This document shows positions 17,570 through 25,177 of a stretch of 31,593 bases of DNA, one piece after another. Position 1 is the stretch's first letter; each line of letters starts with the position of its first letter. The position numbers and the translations under genes were made by a program. The notes beneath the pieces were generated by a model. The model ran no database searches. It saw only the letters and a program-made list of their open reading frames with translations, and was not told where the DNA came from. Source of the DNA: Clostridia bacterium (GTDB taxonomy: Bacteria > Bacillota_A > Clostridia > Oscillospirales > Acutalibacteraceae); NCBI GenBank assembly GCA_017549665.1, contig JAFYUD010000261.1, positions 1 to 31,593 on the forward strand, written 5' to 3'.

Positions 17570-19012
17570 TCAACCTTTTATTGAACCGTCGAGAATACCT
17601 CTGACGATTTCTCTTTCATCATAATGTATTTTACCCGTATTAAGGATCTGATATGTTTCATGACCCTTACCTGCAAGGATAATTATATCGTCTGCCTCAG
17701 CTTCAGCCATTGCAGCGGCTATAGCCTGAGTTCTGTCTTCCTTGATGATTTTCTTTACCTTTGAGCCCTTGACACCTGCAAGGATGTCCTCAATTATAGC
17801 GTCGGGTGCTTCGCTTCTGGGGTTATCAGATGTCACAACTATAACATCTGAAAGCTTTGCAGCAATACTTCCCATTATGGGACGCTTTGTCTTATCTCTG
17901 TCACCGCCGCAGCCGAAAACAGTGATAATACGGTTTTTGGCAATCTTTCTCAGTGAAGAAATAATATTTTCAAGTCCGTCGGGAGTGTGTGCATAGTCAA
18001 TAATGACTGTATAATCAGTATCTGTGGGCACTACTTCAATTCTGCCCTTGACACCCTCTGAAAGTGACAGTGCATAAAGCACCTCACTGAAATCAAAACC
18101 AAGCTCAATAAGTGTCACAGCCGCAGCCATTGAGTTATAAACTGTAAATTCACCGGGGATTGAGACCTTTACTCTCTCAACATAACCCATTGTCACAAGC
18201 TCATATTCAATGCCGTCTGCCTTATATCTGATATACTTCGCAGTGTAATCAGACTCATCCTGATTTACGGAATACGTTACCATTCTGCCGTCTGAATGAC
18301 GCATCATAGCCATTGCGTGTTCATCATCAAGATTGAGAACACATACTTCTGAAGCAGAGAAAAGCTTTGCCTTCGCTTCTGCGTAATTTTCAAATGTGCC
18401 GTGATAATCAAGGTGATCCTGTGTAAGATTTGTGTAAACACCTGCAGCGAATTCAATACCTGCCACACGCTCCTGTGCAAGAGCCTGAGAAGAAACCTCC
18501 ATTACGCAGTATTCGCAGCCCTCTTTTACCATTTCGGCAAACAGCTCGTTAAGCTCAAAGCTTTCGGGAGTTGTCAGCGCAGCAGGGAAAACCTTGTCAC
18601 CTGCCATATTCATAACGGTGCCGATAAGACCTGTCTTATGGCCCATTTTTTCAAGCATATTCTTTATAAGAAAAGCAGTTGTCGTCTTACCGTTTGTGCC
18701 GGTGATACCGATAAGCTTTATCTTTCTTGCAGGATTGCCGAAGAAATTAGCACACATCACGGAAAATGCCGCACGTGTATTCTCAACAACAACCTGATTT
18801 GCAAGACCGAGATCATGGTCGCACACAACAAGCACCGCACCTTTTTCAAGTGCTTCTGCAGCTGCATCATGACCGTCAAAACGGGCACCTTTTATGCATA
18901 CAAATATACAACCGGGAGCTACCTTTCGTGAATCAGCAGTAACAAGATTCACCTCGGCATCCTCATATACATCATAAGTTTTTATTGAATCCAGAACTTC
19001 GGATATTTTCAT
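17570..19012 (-). CDS. murE: UDP-MurNAc-L-Ala-D-Glu--meso-diaminopimelate ligase MurE
   Basis: A complete 480-residue Mur ligase that adds the third amino acid of the stem peptide. The N-terminal substrate domain has DSRKVAPGCIFVCIKGARFDG. The P-loop is GTNGKTTTAF, the carbamylated-lysine region YAEAKAKLF, and the C-terminal domain has CGGDRDKTKRPIMG. The specificity motif at residues 396-399 reads DNPR, which marks enzymes that use meso-diaminopimelate rather than lysine; this is read from known family behaviour. GGGAGGT precedes the ATG, and the gene starts 14 bases past the PBP stop. It sits between pbpB and murF as in other Firmicutes. Confidence 0.97.
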   Translation of the reverse strand: MKISEVLDSIKTYDVYEDAEVNLVTADSRKVAPGCIFVCIKGARFDGHDAAAEALEKGAVLVVCDHDLGLANQVVVENTRAAFSVMCANFFGNPARKIKLIGITGTNGKTTTAFLIKNMLEKMGHKTGLIGTVMNMAGDKVFPAALTTPESFELNELFAEMVKEGCEYCVMEVSSQALAQERVAGIEFAAGVYTNLTQDHLDYHGTFENYAEAKAKLFSASEVCVLNLDDEHAMAMMRHSDGRMVTYSVNQDESDYTAKYIRYKADGIEYELVTMGYVERVKVSIPGEFTVYNSMAAAVTLIELGFDFSEVLYALSLSEGVKGRIEVVPTDTDYTVIIDYAHTPDGLENIISSLRKIAKNRIITVFGCGGDRDKTKRPIMGSIAAKLSDVIVVTSDNPRSEAPDAIIEDILAGVKGSKVKKIIKEDRTQAIAAAMAEAEADDIIILAGKGHETYQILNTGKIHYDEREIVRGILDGSIKG

Positions 19013-19026
19013 AATATAACCTCCCG

Positions 19027-21315
19027 TCAGTCTGCAACGTCTACATTTGTCTTGAATGAAACTGTGATAATTTCACCCATATTCACACTCTGACCGGCTT
19101 CAATACTCTGTTTATAAGCATAAACAGTACCGCTGTTGAGTGAGCTGCCTGAAATTTTAATATTCAGACCGCTGTTTACGGCAAGCTTATTTGCCTGACT
19201 TACCGTACAGCCTGTGAAATCAGGTACTGTAACAGTTTCACTTGTATGACCCTGCTCAGTGTAAACAACGATTATACCGTCTGCAGGAATTTCTCTGCCT
19301 GCATCGGGATACTGTGCCACAACCTTGTCACCGTCACCGACAACCTTGATTGAAAGCTCAAGACCTGCAATTGCAGAATTTGCCTGAGCGATTGTCTTGC
19401 CTGTAAGAAGAGGTGCAGTTTCAACAAGAAGAGACATTTCTTCTCTGTTATATGAACGCTCAACACCGAGATGAGTAAGCACCTGTTCAAAGACTTCACC
19501 TGCAAGAGGAGCTGCAACAGCACCGCCGCCGTGTTCACCGTCAGGCTCGTCAACGATGATAATTACTGATATTTCAGGGTCATCAGCAGGAGCAAAACCG
19601 CAGAATGAAGCGATATATTCTTCTGCCTGACCGTCTTTGTTTTCTACAAGCTTTTCTGATGTACCGGTCTTACCTGCGACATGATAACCTGCAACGTATG
19701 CGTTTTTACCTGTACCTGTTGCAACAACTTCTTCCATACAATAGCTGATGATTTCAGCTGTTGACTCTGAAATTACCTGTCTTCTGATAACAGGCTCAGT
19801 TTCACGCACAGTGTTTCCTTCTGCATCGATCTCCTTGCTGACAAGGTAAGGAGTCATAAGGTTACCGCCGTTTGCTACTGCTGAAATCGCAGTAATCATC
19901 TGAAGAGGTGAAACCTGGAAGGTCTGACCGAATGAATATGACGCAAGGTCAGATTTTGAGAAATTGTTACGGGACATATACAGAACGCCTTTTGCAGGAG
20001 AAAAGTCACCTGTAGTGTCTACACCTGTCTTTTCTGTAAGTCCGAATGCTTCAAAATAGTCATAATATACATCTTTGCCCAGATTACTTGCAACAGTAAC
20101 GGCAAAGGGATTACATGAGTTTTTAAGAAGGTCAACAAGAGTCTGACTTCCGTGACCGCCGCTCTTCCAGCAGTGGATGTCTCGTGTTGCGAAATTGATA
20201 ATTCCGCTGCAGAAATAACCAGTATTAAGGTCTGCTACACCCTCTTCAACAGCTGCTGCAGCCGTGATTACCTTGAAAACCGAGCCGGGCTCGTAAGTGT
20301 TGGTAATAGCTCTGTTACTCCACTGAAGATTCTGGAAATATGTCTTACTTCTCAGATATTTCTCATTTTCGTCAAGTGATTCAGGCTCTGTTTCGGAAGC
20401 TGCTTCCTTATAACGGTCTGCAAGCTCCTCACTCTTGAGAAGATAAGGGTCGTTAAGGTCATAGTCGGGCAATGAAACCATGCCGAGAATTGCACCTGTG
20501 TCAACATCCATAACGATACCGTAAATGTTTTCAGCACCTGTATCTTCAAGAGCCTTTGAAAGCACATCTTCAAGAATATGCTGAATGTAAATATCGATTG
20601 TCAGCACAATACTGTTACCTTCCTGTGCCTCATAAACCGTTTCATACTGATTGGGCATTTCACTGCCGTTACCCTTTACAGCTGTGATTGTTCTGCCTGC
20701 AACACCTTTGAGAGTATCGTCATAATAATACTCAAGACCTGCTCTGCCGACACCGTCACTTCCTGTAAAACCTATAACTGTTGATGCAAGTGATGAATAG
20801 GGATAATATCTCTTTACATCAGGGTCAATACAGACAATATTGCTCAGATCAATAGGATTTTCGTCACGGTCTGCATATTCATCAATAAAATCGAGAATAG
20901 CATCACGTGTATCCTTCTCAATACCGCTTTTTACAAGCTGATAGCTGTAATTTTTCTGTGTATATTTGAGTACTGTTTCTTCCTCAACACCGAGAATTGC
21001 AGAAAGACCGCTGGCAATGATACCTCTGACCTGATCTCTTTCTTCCTCGTCAAAATTGTTGATTTTTGAAGGATTGAGGTAAACCTTCCATACAGAAGCA
21101 CTCTGCGCAAGGACATTCATGTTTGCGTCGTAAATCTTACCTCTGCTTGCGGCAATTTCATTGTCACTGAGCTGCTGGCTTTCTGCTTTTGATGAATAAT
21201 AATCGCCCTTGATTATCTGCAGATAACCGATTCTGCCGATAAGAAGTACAGCCGCAACAGCAACAATAACAAGTGCAGCAAGACCTCTCTGATTCTTATT
21301 CACTTTCGCTTTCAT
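19027..21315 (-). CDS. Class B penicillin-binding protein with two PASTA domains (FtsI/PbpB/SpoVD type)
   Basis: A 762-residue transpeptidase anchored by one N-terminal transmembrane helix (about residues 12-32) and acting outside the membrane to cross-link septal peptidoglycan. A dimerisation domain is followed by the transpeptidase with all three active-site motifs: Ser345-Val-Phe-Lys348 in EPGSVFK, Ser400-Cys-Asn402, and Lys549-Thr-Gly-Thr552. Two PASTA domains fill the C-terminus (about 633-697 and 700-760), as in B. subtilis PbpB, whereas SpoVD has one. It may serve vegetative division, sporulation or both; only one class B PBP is present in the cluster. AAGGAG lies about nine bases before the ATG. 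The 201-base gap upstream holds a terminator-like hairpin, unusual for this operon. Confidence 0.94.
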   Translation of the reverse strand: MKAKVNKNQRGLAALVIVAVAAVLLIGRIGYLQIIKGDYYSSKAESQQLSDNEIAASRGKIYDANMNVLAQSASVWKVYLNPSKINNFDEEERDQVRGIIASGLSAILGVEEETVLKYTQKNYSYQLVKSGIEKDTRDAILDFIDEYADRDENPIDLSNIVCIDPDVKRYYPYSSLASTVIGFTGSDGVGRAGLEYYYDDTLKGVAGRTITAVKGNGSEMPNQYETVYEAQEGNSIVLTIDIYIQHILEDVLSKALEDTGAENIYGIVMDVDTGAILGMVSLPDYDLNDPYLLKSEELADRYKEAASETEPESLDENEKYLRSKTYFQNLQWSNRAITNTYEPGSVFKVITAAAAVEEGVADLNTGYFCSGIINFATRDIHCWKSGGHGSQTLVDLLKNSCNPFAVTVASNLGKDVYYDYFEAFGLTEKTGVDTTGDFSPAKGVLYMSRNNFSKSDLASYSFGQTFQVSPLQMITAISAVANGGNLMTPYLVSKEIDAEGNTVRETEPVIRRQVISESTAEIISYCMEEVVATGTGKNAYVAGYHVAGKTGTSEKLVENKDGQAEEYIASFCGFAPADDPEISVIIIVDEPDGEHGGGAVAAPLAGEVFEQVLTHLGVERSYNREEMSLLVETAPLLTGKTIAQANSAIAGLELSIKVVGDGDKVVAQYPDAGREIPADGIIVVYTEQGHTSETVTVPDFTGCTVSQANKLAVNSGLNIKISGSSLNSGTVYAYKQSIEAGQSVNMGEIITVSFKTNVDVAD

Positions 21316-21387
21316 GCCGGTTCACTCCTTCTGAAACCATGATTTACCGCATTTTTCGGCATTTTTTTTACTTCTTCAAATTGCCAT

Positions 21388-21418
21388 AAAAAGGGCGAAA
21401 TACATTTCGCCCTTTTTT
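21388..21418 (-). terminator. Terminator-like hairpin between ftsL and pbpB
   Basis: On the minus strand AAAAAGGGCGAAAT pairs with ATTTCGCCCTTTTT around a short loop, about 13 bp with a GC core and a T-run. It lies inside the dcw cluster in the sense direction. A second small hairpin (GCAGG/CCTGC, 21439-21452) lies 20 bases upstream of it. No good promoter was found between this hairpin and pbpB. Confidence 0.82.
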
Positions 21419-21516
21419 ACGGTGTTTCCTCTTTTGCAGCAGGCCCGCCTGCCGCTTTAAAACAATCCCTGAATTATGTTTATTTTGTATTGCGGAAAAA
21501 TATAACGCATTTCTGT

Positions 21517-22044
21517 TTATTCTGCCTGAGAAGCCTGATTCTGACTTCCGAAATATGATTTTCCTCCGGAAAGAACAACATGATTGCCTGCATCAGATTC
21601 AAAATATGTAATCTTATAATTTTCAAGTCTGACCATTCCGAGTGTATTTTCTGCGTAATCCTCAATCTTATCGATTGAAACCATTCCCTCAAGTGCAGAG
21701 TTGAGTCTTACGTTTTCACTCTTTGCAATCTCAATTTCTGACTCAACTGAATTGATTTTTGAAGCAGTTTCGTCAAGTCTGACATTAAGATACATTGCTG
21801 CGCATATAATTGAAAAGACACAGAAAACGCAAGCAAGAACCTTCATTGAGCTGATGAAAGAAGCCTGAGTTGCCTTCTTTGCTGATCTTGAAACGCTCTG
21901 AGAGCTCTTTTTACGGGTTGTCTGCTTTTTCTTAGGAGCTTTTGAAGGCTGAGGATCGTACTTCGGATCCAGCTTGGGCGCAGCTGTACCGTCGTCATAC
22001 CAATCAAACAGTGATATATTGTATGCTGCTGAACTTTGCGCCAC
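21517..22044 (-). CDS. ftsL: Cell division protein FtsL-like (septum formation initiator type)
   Basis: A 175-residue bitopic protein. A long, Lys-rich cytoplasmic part (residues 1-66, with KAPKKKQTTRKKSSQS) is followed by one transmembrane helix (about 67-86) and an extracellular coiled coil (RLDETASKINSVESEIEIAK) ending near AENTLGMVRLENYKI, the short conserved FtsL/DivIC-type tail. The family is poorly conserved, so the call rests on topology and on position between rsmH and the class B PBP. It starts with GTG at 22044, with AAGGAGA eight bases upstream, 22 bases past rsmH. FtsL normally joins FtsQ and DivIC to activate the septal synthases. The N-terminal extension is longer than usual. 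Confidence 0.82.
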   Translation of the reverse strand: MAQSSAAYNISLFDWYDDGTAAPKLDPKYDPQPSKAPKKKQTTRKKSSQSVSRSAKKATQASFISSMKVLACVFCVFSIICAAMYLNVRLDETASKINSVESEIEIAKSENVRLNSALEGMVSIDKIEDYAENTLGMVRLENYKITYFESDAGNHVVLSGGKSYFGSQNQASQAE

Positions 22045-22066
22045 TTTAAATCTCTCCTTAAAAATT

Positions 22067-22993
22067 TTACTTCAGTTTTCTGATTGCCCTGAGCCTTGCG
22101 CTGCGGCTTCTGGGATTTTCTTCAACCTCGCTGTCACTTGGTGCAACCGATTTAAAAAGAAGCTTACCCTTCGGCTCATTTCCGCATACACATACGGGAA
22201 ATTCGGGAGGGCATGTACAACCTTTGCACAGCTCGTTGAATGTATTTTTTACTATTCTGTCTTCCAATGAATGGAATGTTATTATCGCAAGTACGCCGCC
22301 CTTGTTAAGGGACTCAAACATATCTGCCAGTGCACCGGGAAGCATCTCAAGCTCTCTGTTTACGTAAATTCTGAGCGCCTGGAATGTTCTTCTTGCGGGG
22401 TGACCGTCACGTTTTGCCTTTGCAGGCATTGAAGCGGAAATAATATCGCACAGCTCAAATGTTGTTTCAACCGGCTTTGTCTCTCTCGCTTTTACGATAT
22501 TCTTTGCAATACTCATTGCAAATTTCTCTTCTCCGTATGAACGGATAATCTCACACAGCTCTCTTGCGGAAAGATTATTTACCGCATCATAAGCTGAAAA
22601 ACCGCTTTTGCTCATTCTCATATCAAGAGGAGCATCAGCATGATAAGAGAATCCTCTCTCACCGTTGTCAAGCTGATAGGAGCTTACGCCAAGGTCGGCA
22701 AGAATACCGTCAACACCTTCAATCCCCTTATCTGCAAGAACTGATTTTATATTATCAAAAACATCGTTTACAATGACAACCTTGTCATTATCTTTAAATC
22801 TGTTTGTCAGGACTGCCACGGCGTCGGGGTCACGATCAATGGCAATGAGCGTGCCAGTCGGCCCGAGTGACTCGGCAATTTTGGAGGAATGTCCCCCTCC
22901 GCCGGCAGTCGCATCGACATATATCCCATCCGATTTAACAGAGAGTGCATCAACTGCTTCATTAAGCAATACTGACTTATGGACAAATTCCAT
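22067..22993 (-). CDS. rsmH: 16S rRNA (cytosine-1402 N4) methyltransferase RsmH (MraW)
   Basis: A complete 308-residue SAM-dependent methyltransferase that modifies C1402 of 16S rRNA in the decoding site. The N-terminus HKSVLLNEAVDAL is followed by the SAM loop DATAGGGGHS, an ILADLGVSSYQLDNGERGFS block, PLDMRMS, and the C-terminal ARRTFQALRIYVNRELE and ITFHSLEDRIVK motifs, all hallmark RsmH signatures. GGAGGA lies about six bases before the ATG. It is the second gene of the cluster, 26 bases after mraZ, the standard arrangement across bacteria. Confidence 0.97.
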   Translation of the reverse strand: MEFVHKSVLLNEAVDALSVKSDGIYVDATAGGGGHSSKIAESLGPTGTLIAIDRDPDAVAVLTNRFKDNDKVVIVNDVFDNIKSVLADKGIEGVDGILADLGVSSYQLDNGERGFSYHADAPLDMRMSKSGFSAYDAVNNLSARELCEIIRSYGEEKFAMSIAKNIVKARETKPVETTFELCDIISASMPAKAKRDGHPARRTFQALRIYVNRELEMLPGALADMFESLNKGGVLAIITFHSLEDRIVKNTFNELCKGCTCPPEFPVCVCGNEPKGKLLFKSVAPSDSEVEENPRSRSARLRAIRKLK

Positions 22994-23019
22994 TGCACGT
23001 TCCTCCGTAAATTACAAGT

Positions 23020-23436
23020 TTAGAAATAGATACCCTCTGAAAGGTCATCTTCGTCATCAAGCTCTTCGATAGTCTTCCATGCTGTTGCATCCCAGATTTC
23101 AACACAGTTACCCATACCGACGATGACTACGTCTTTATCAAGTGAAGCATGCTCAAGGAAATCAGCACCGATTGTGATTCTGCCCTGCTTGTCCATTTTA
23201 CAGGAAGCAACACGGCTGAAGAATTTACGTTTCTTGCTTCTGGCTGCAGCTGAATTTGTTTCCTCATTGATTTTCTCAATAAGCTGTGCCCAGCGCTCTT
23301 CGTTATAAAGACAAACGCAATTTTCAGGAGCTCTGTAGATATAAAAATTCTCGCCGAGGTCCTCACGGAATTCAGCAGGTATAAATACTCTGTTTTTAGG
23401 ATCCAAGGTATGATTGAATACACCTGTGAAATTCAT
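23020..23436 (-). CDS. mraZ: Transcriptional regulator MraZ
   Basis: A 138-residue protein made of two MraZ/AbrB-like swapped-hairpin units: DPKNRVFIPAEFREDLGENF near the start and DKQGRITIGADFLEHASLDK in the second half, each with the DxxxR DNA-contact pattern of the family. MraZ forms a ring-like oligomer that binds repeated short boxes ahead of its own operon and represses it. Suitable boxes are present at 23454-23500. It heads the dcw transcript, with CCTCCT on the plus strand (AGGAGG in sense) six bases or so before the ATG. The C-terminus is acidic. Confidence 0.97.
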   Translation of the reverse strand: MNFTGVFNHTLDPKNRVFIPAEFREDLGENFYIYRAPENCVCLYNEERWAQLIEKINEETNSAAARSKKRKFFSRVASCKMDKQGRITIGADFLEHASLDKDVVIVGMGNCVEIWDATAWKTIEELDDEDDLSEGIYF

Positions 23437-23453
23437 GATTTCCTCCTTTCTTA

Positions 23454-23500
23454 CTCCACTTTACTCCATTTTAGTGAAATTACAGTGTAATTTTGCTCCA
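23454..23500 (-). promoter_or_regulatory. Repeated MraZ-like boxes in the dcw leader
   Basis: On the minus strand TGGAG occurs at 23496-23500, 23464-23468 and 23454-23458. The last two are exactly 10 bases apart, within AAAATGGAGT and AAAGTGGAGT. Known MraZ sites are tandem boxes with about 10-base spacing (TGGG-type in E. coli, AAAGTG-type in mollicutes). They lie between the promoter and the mraZ ribosome site. Confidence 0.7.
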
Positions 23501-23510
23501 CGATGACTTT

Positions 23511-23539
23511 ATTATATAGCTAAACAGCGCAAAAATCAA
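23511..23539 (-). promoter_or_regulatory. Main dcw cluster promoter
   Basis: On the minus strand TTGATT (23534-23539), a 17-base spacer and a perfect TATAAT (23511-23516). Transcription would start near 23504, about 70 bases ahead of mraZ. Confidence 0.82.
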
Positions 23540-23657
23540 GAGTTTTGGAGGATTTTTTTCAAGTTTTTTTAATTTTTTATTATTCTTTAAAAGAACAATA
23601 ATATATATCTGTCCCCTTTTTTGTACCATTTTCGCCCCCATTCCACTATTTGGAGTA

Positions 23658-23687
23658 TTGAAAATATGTTCACCCCCATGATATAGT
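23658..23687 (+). promoter_or_regulatory. Promoter of the SH3/C39-like peptidase gene
   Basis: TTGAAA (23658-23663), 18-base spacer, TATAGT (23682-23687), each one base from consensus. It diverges from the dcw promoter in a 277-base intergenic region. Confidence 0.68.
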
Positions 23688-23713
23688 GTTTTATGCAGTC
23701 AGGAGGTGTAAAA

Positions 23714-24646
23714 ATGAAAAAATTTACTGCAATTTTACTTGTGATTATTATGGTTATAATACAGGTTTCAGTTCAGGTTTCCGCTTCTGATTCAGCTGTT
23801 TCTGCAGGAAAAGTCACAACAGAATCAACAGCACTGAATGTCAGAAGCCAGCCGTCCTCATCGTCTTCAATCATAGGCTCACTGAAGAGAAATTCATACG
23901 TAATGCTCATAAGCAAATCGGGTCAGTGGTGGCTGGTGGAGTACAGTGACGGGAAAACAGGCTATTGCCACAGTGACTACATTACTCAGCTGTCAGCACA
24001 GCCGAAATACACAACAGTATCATCAGGATACCTGAATGTGCGTACAGGTGCAGGCACATCATACAGCGCAAAGGACAAGCTTTTCAACGGAGAAAAGGTG
24101 TTTGTTCTTTCCGAAAGCGGAAACTGGGCACTGGTGCTTTTTGACGGAAACGAAACCGGCTACGTAAACACAAGCTATCTCAAAGCGGCATCAACATCGG
24201 CAGACCGACTTTCTGTCCCCTATTTTTCTCAGACTGATTCCCGTTGGTCAGGAGTTTACCTGGGATCATCAGGTCAGACACTGGGAAGAATCGGATGCAC
24301 CACAACTTGTCTTGCAATGACAGAAAGCTTCCGCACAGGCACTACAATACGACCGGACACGATGGCAAGCAGGCTGACCTATTCATCATCAGGCTCGCTT
24401 TACTGGCCGTCAAATTACAGAACAACAACTTCTGTAAGCTACAGCAGCATACGGAGCATTCTTGATCAGGGCAAGCCTGTAATTCTCGGTCTTCGCACAG
24501 CCTCGTATAATACACATTGGGTTGTTGTAACGGGTTATTCGGGTGATACTTATTATGTAAATGATCCGGGATCATCATCAAGAACAACACTCGGTCAGGT
24601 ATTTGCAAAATATCCATATTTTTATAAATTGGCTTATTATGTATAA
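23714..24646 (+). CDS. Secreted protein with two SH3b domains and a C39-like papain-fold peptidase domain
   Basis: A 310-residue exported protein. The start chosen is the ATG at 23714, with AGGAGG six bases or so upstream and a clear signal peptide (residues 1-24, cut near VSA); an upstream in-frame ATG at 23693 would put that ribosome site inside the gene. Two bacterial SH3 domains follow (about 33-92 and 99-157; TALNVRSQPSSSSSIIGSL and YLNVRTGAGTSYSAKDKL), which usually bind peptidoglycan peptides. The C-terminal domain (from about 165) is a peptidase C39-like papain fold: Gln173 in YFSQTDSRW, Cys195 in RIGCTTTC, His268 in THWVVVTGY and Asp284 in VNDPGS. It may cut peptides or peptidoglycan cross-links at the cell surface; the substrate is unknown. 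It is divergent from mraZ. Confidence 0.86.
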   Translation: MKKFTAILLVIIMVIIQVSVQVSASDSAVSAGKVTTESTALNVRSQPSSSSSIIGSLKRNSYVMLISKSGQWWLVEYSDGKTGYCHSDYITQLSAQPKYTTVSSGYLNVRTGAGTSYSAKDKLFNGEKVFVLSESGNWALVLFDGNETGYVNTSYLKAASTSADRLSVPYFSQTDSRWSGVYLGSSGQTLGRIGCTTTCLAMTESFRTGTTIRPDTMASRLTYSSSGSLYWPSNYRTTTSVSYSSIRSILDQGKPVILGLRTASYNTHWVVVTGYSGDTYYVNDPGSSSRTTLGQVFAKYPYFYKLAYYV

Positions 24647-24650
24647 AAAA

Positions 24651-24682
24651 CTCCCCTGACGGAAAAAATACCGTCAGAGGAG
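24651..24682 (+). other. Hairpin covering the spoVAC ribosome site
   Basis: CTCCCCTGACGG (24651-24662) pairs with CCGTCAGAGGAG (24671-24682) with one mismatch and an AAAAAATA loop. The right arm contains AGAGGAG, the ribosome site used by spoVAC. No T-run follows on plus; on minus a T6 run follows, so the shape is that of a terminator only for antisense transcription. Confidence 0.8.
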
Positions 24683-24691
24683 ATGACCCGA

Positions 24692-25132
24692 ATGGCACAG
24701 GACAAAGAATATGAAATTATGACAGAAAAAGCTTCACCTCCGTCACCGAAAATCAAAAACTCGATTATGGCTTTTGTTTTCGGCGGTGCAATATGCACCA
24801 TGGGTGAAGCTTTACGCACACTTTACACTTATTTCGGAATAAAAGAAGACACCGTAAAAATACTCATACCGGTCACACTGATTGTGCTTGCGGCAATTCT
24901 CACGGGAATCGGAGTATTTGATAAAATTGCAAAGCATGCAGGTGCAGGCACGCTCGTACCAATAACAGGCTTTTCAAACGCCGTAGTTTCCTGCGGTCTT
25001 GAATACAAAACCGAGGGCTACGTCATGGGCGTTGGCTCTAAGATGTTTACAATTGCAGGCCCTGTTATTGTTTACGGCACAGCCGCAAGTGTGCTTTACG
25101 GAATTATTTACTGGCTGACAAGTGTATTATAA
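24692..25132 (+). CDS. spoVAC: Stage V sporulation protein AC (SpoVAC) family
   Basis: A 146-residue membrane protein with about four hydrophobic segments and the SpoVAC family pattern: PKIKNSIMAFVFGGAICTMG, LTGIGVFDKIAKHAGAGTLV, PITGFSNAVVSCGLEYKTEG and MGVGSKMFTIAGPVIVYG. SpoVAC is a mechanosensitive-type channel subunit in the inner spore membrane that passes dipicolinic acid during sporulation and germination. The start at 24692 is preferred, because AGAGGAG lies nine bases upstream; an ATG at 24683 directly abuts it. It usually sits in a spoVACDE operon, but neither spoVAD nor spoVAE follows. It lies 45 bases after the peptidase gene on the same strand, with no promoter seen, so co-transcription is likely. 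A terminator follows. Confidence 0.9.
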   Translation: MAQDKEYEIMTEKASPPSPKIKNSIMAFVFGGAICTMGEALRTLYTYFGIKEDTVKILIPVTLIVLAAILTGIGVFDKIAKHAGAGTLVPITGFSNAVVSCGLEYKTEGYVMGVGSKMFTIAGPVIVYGTAASVLYGIIYWLTSVL

Positions 25133-25172
25133 AAAAAGGACTGATTTATCGCAAGATATATCAGTCCTTTTT
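25133..25172. terminator. Bidirectional terminator between spoVAC and the deacetylase gene
   Basis: AAAAAGGACTGAT (25133-25145) pairs with ATCAGTCCTTTTT (25160-25172) around a 14-base loop. A/T tails on both sides suit both converging genes. Confidence 0.9.
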
Positions 25173-25177
25173 ATACA

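Noticed and set aside
18401..18931. A 176-codon open frame on plus
   Set aside because: It is antisense to murE, whose motifs are intact. There is no ribosome site and no recognisable domain.
24651..24682. Hairpin after the SH3/C39 peptidase gene as its terminator
   Set aside because: No T-run follows on plus and the right arm is the spoVAC ribosome site, so I list it as a translation-linked hairpin instead.
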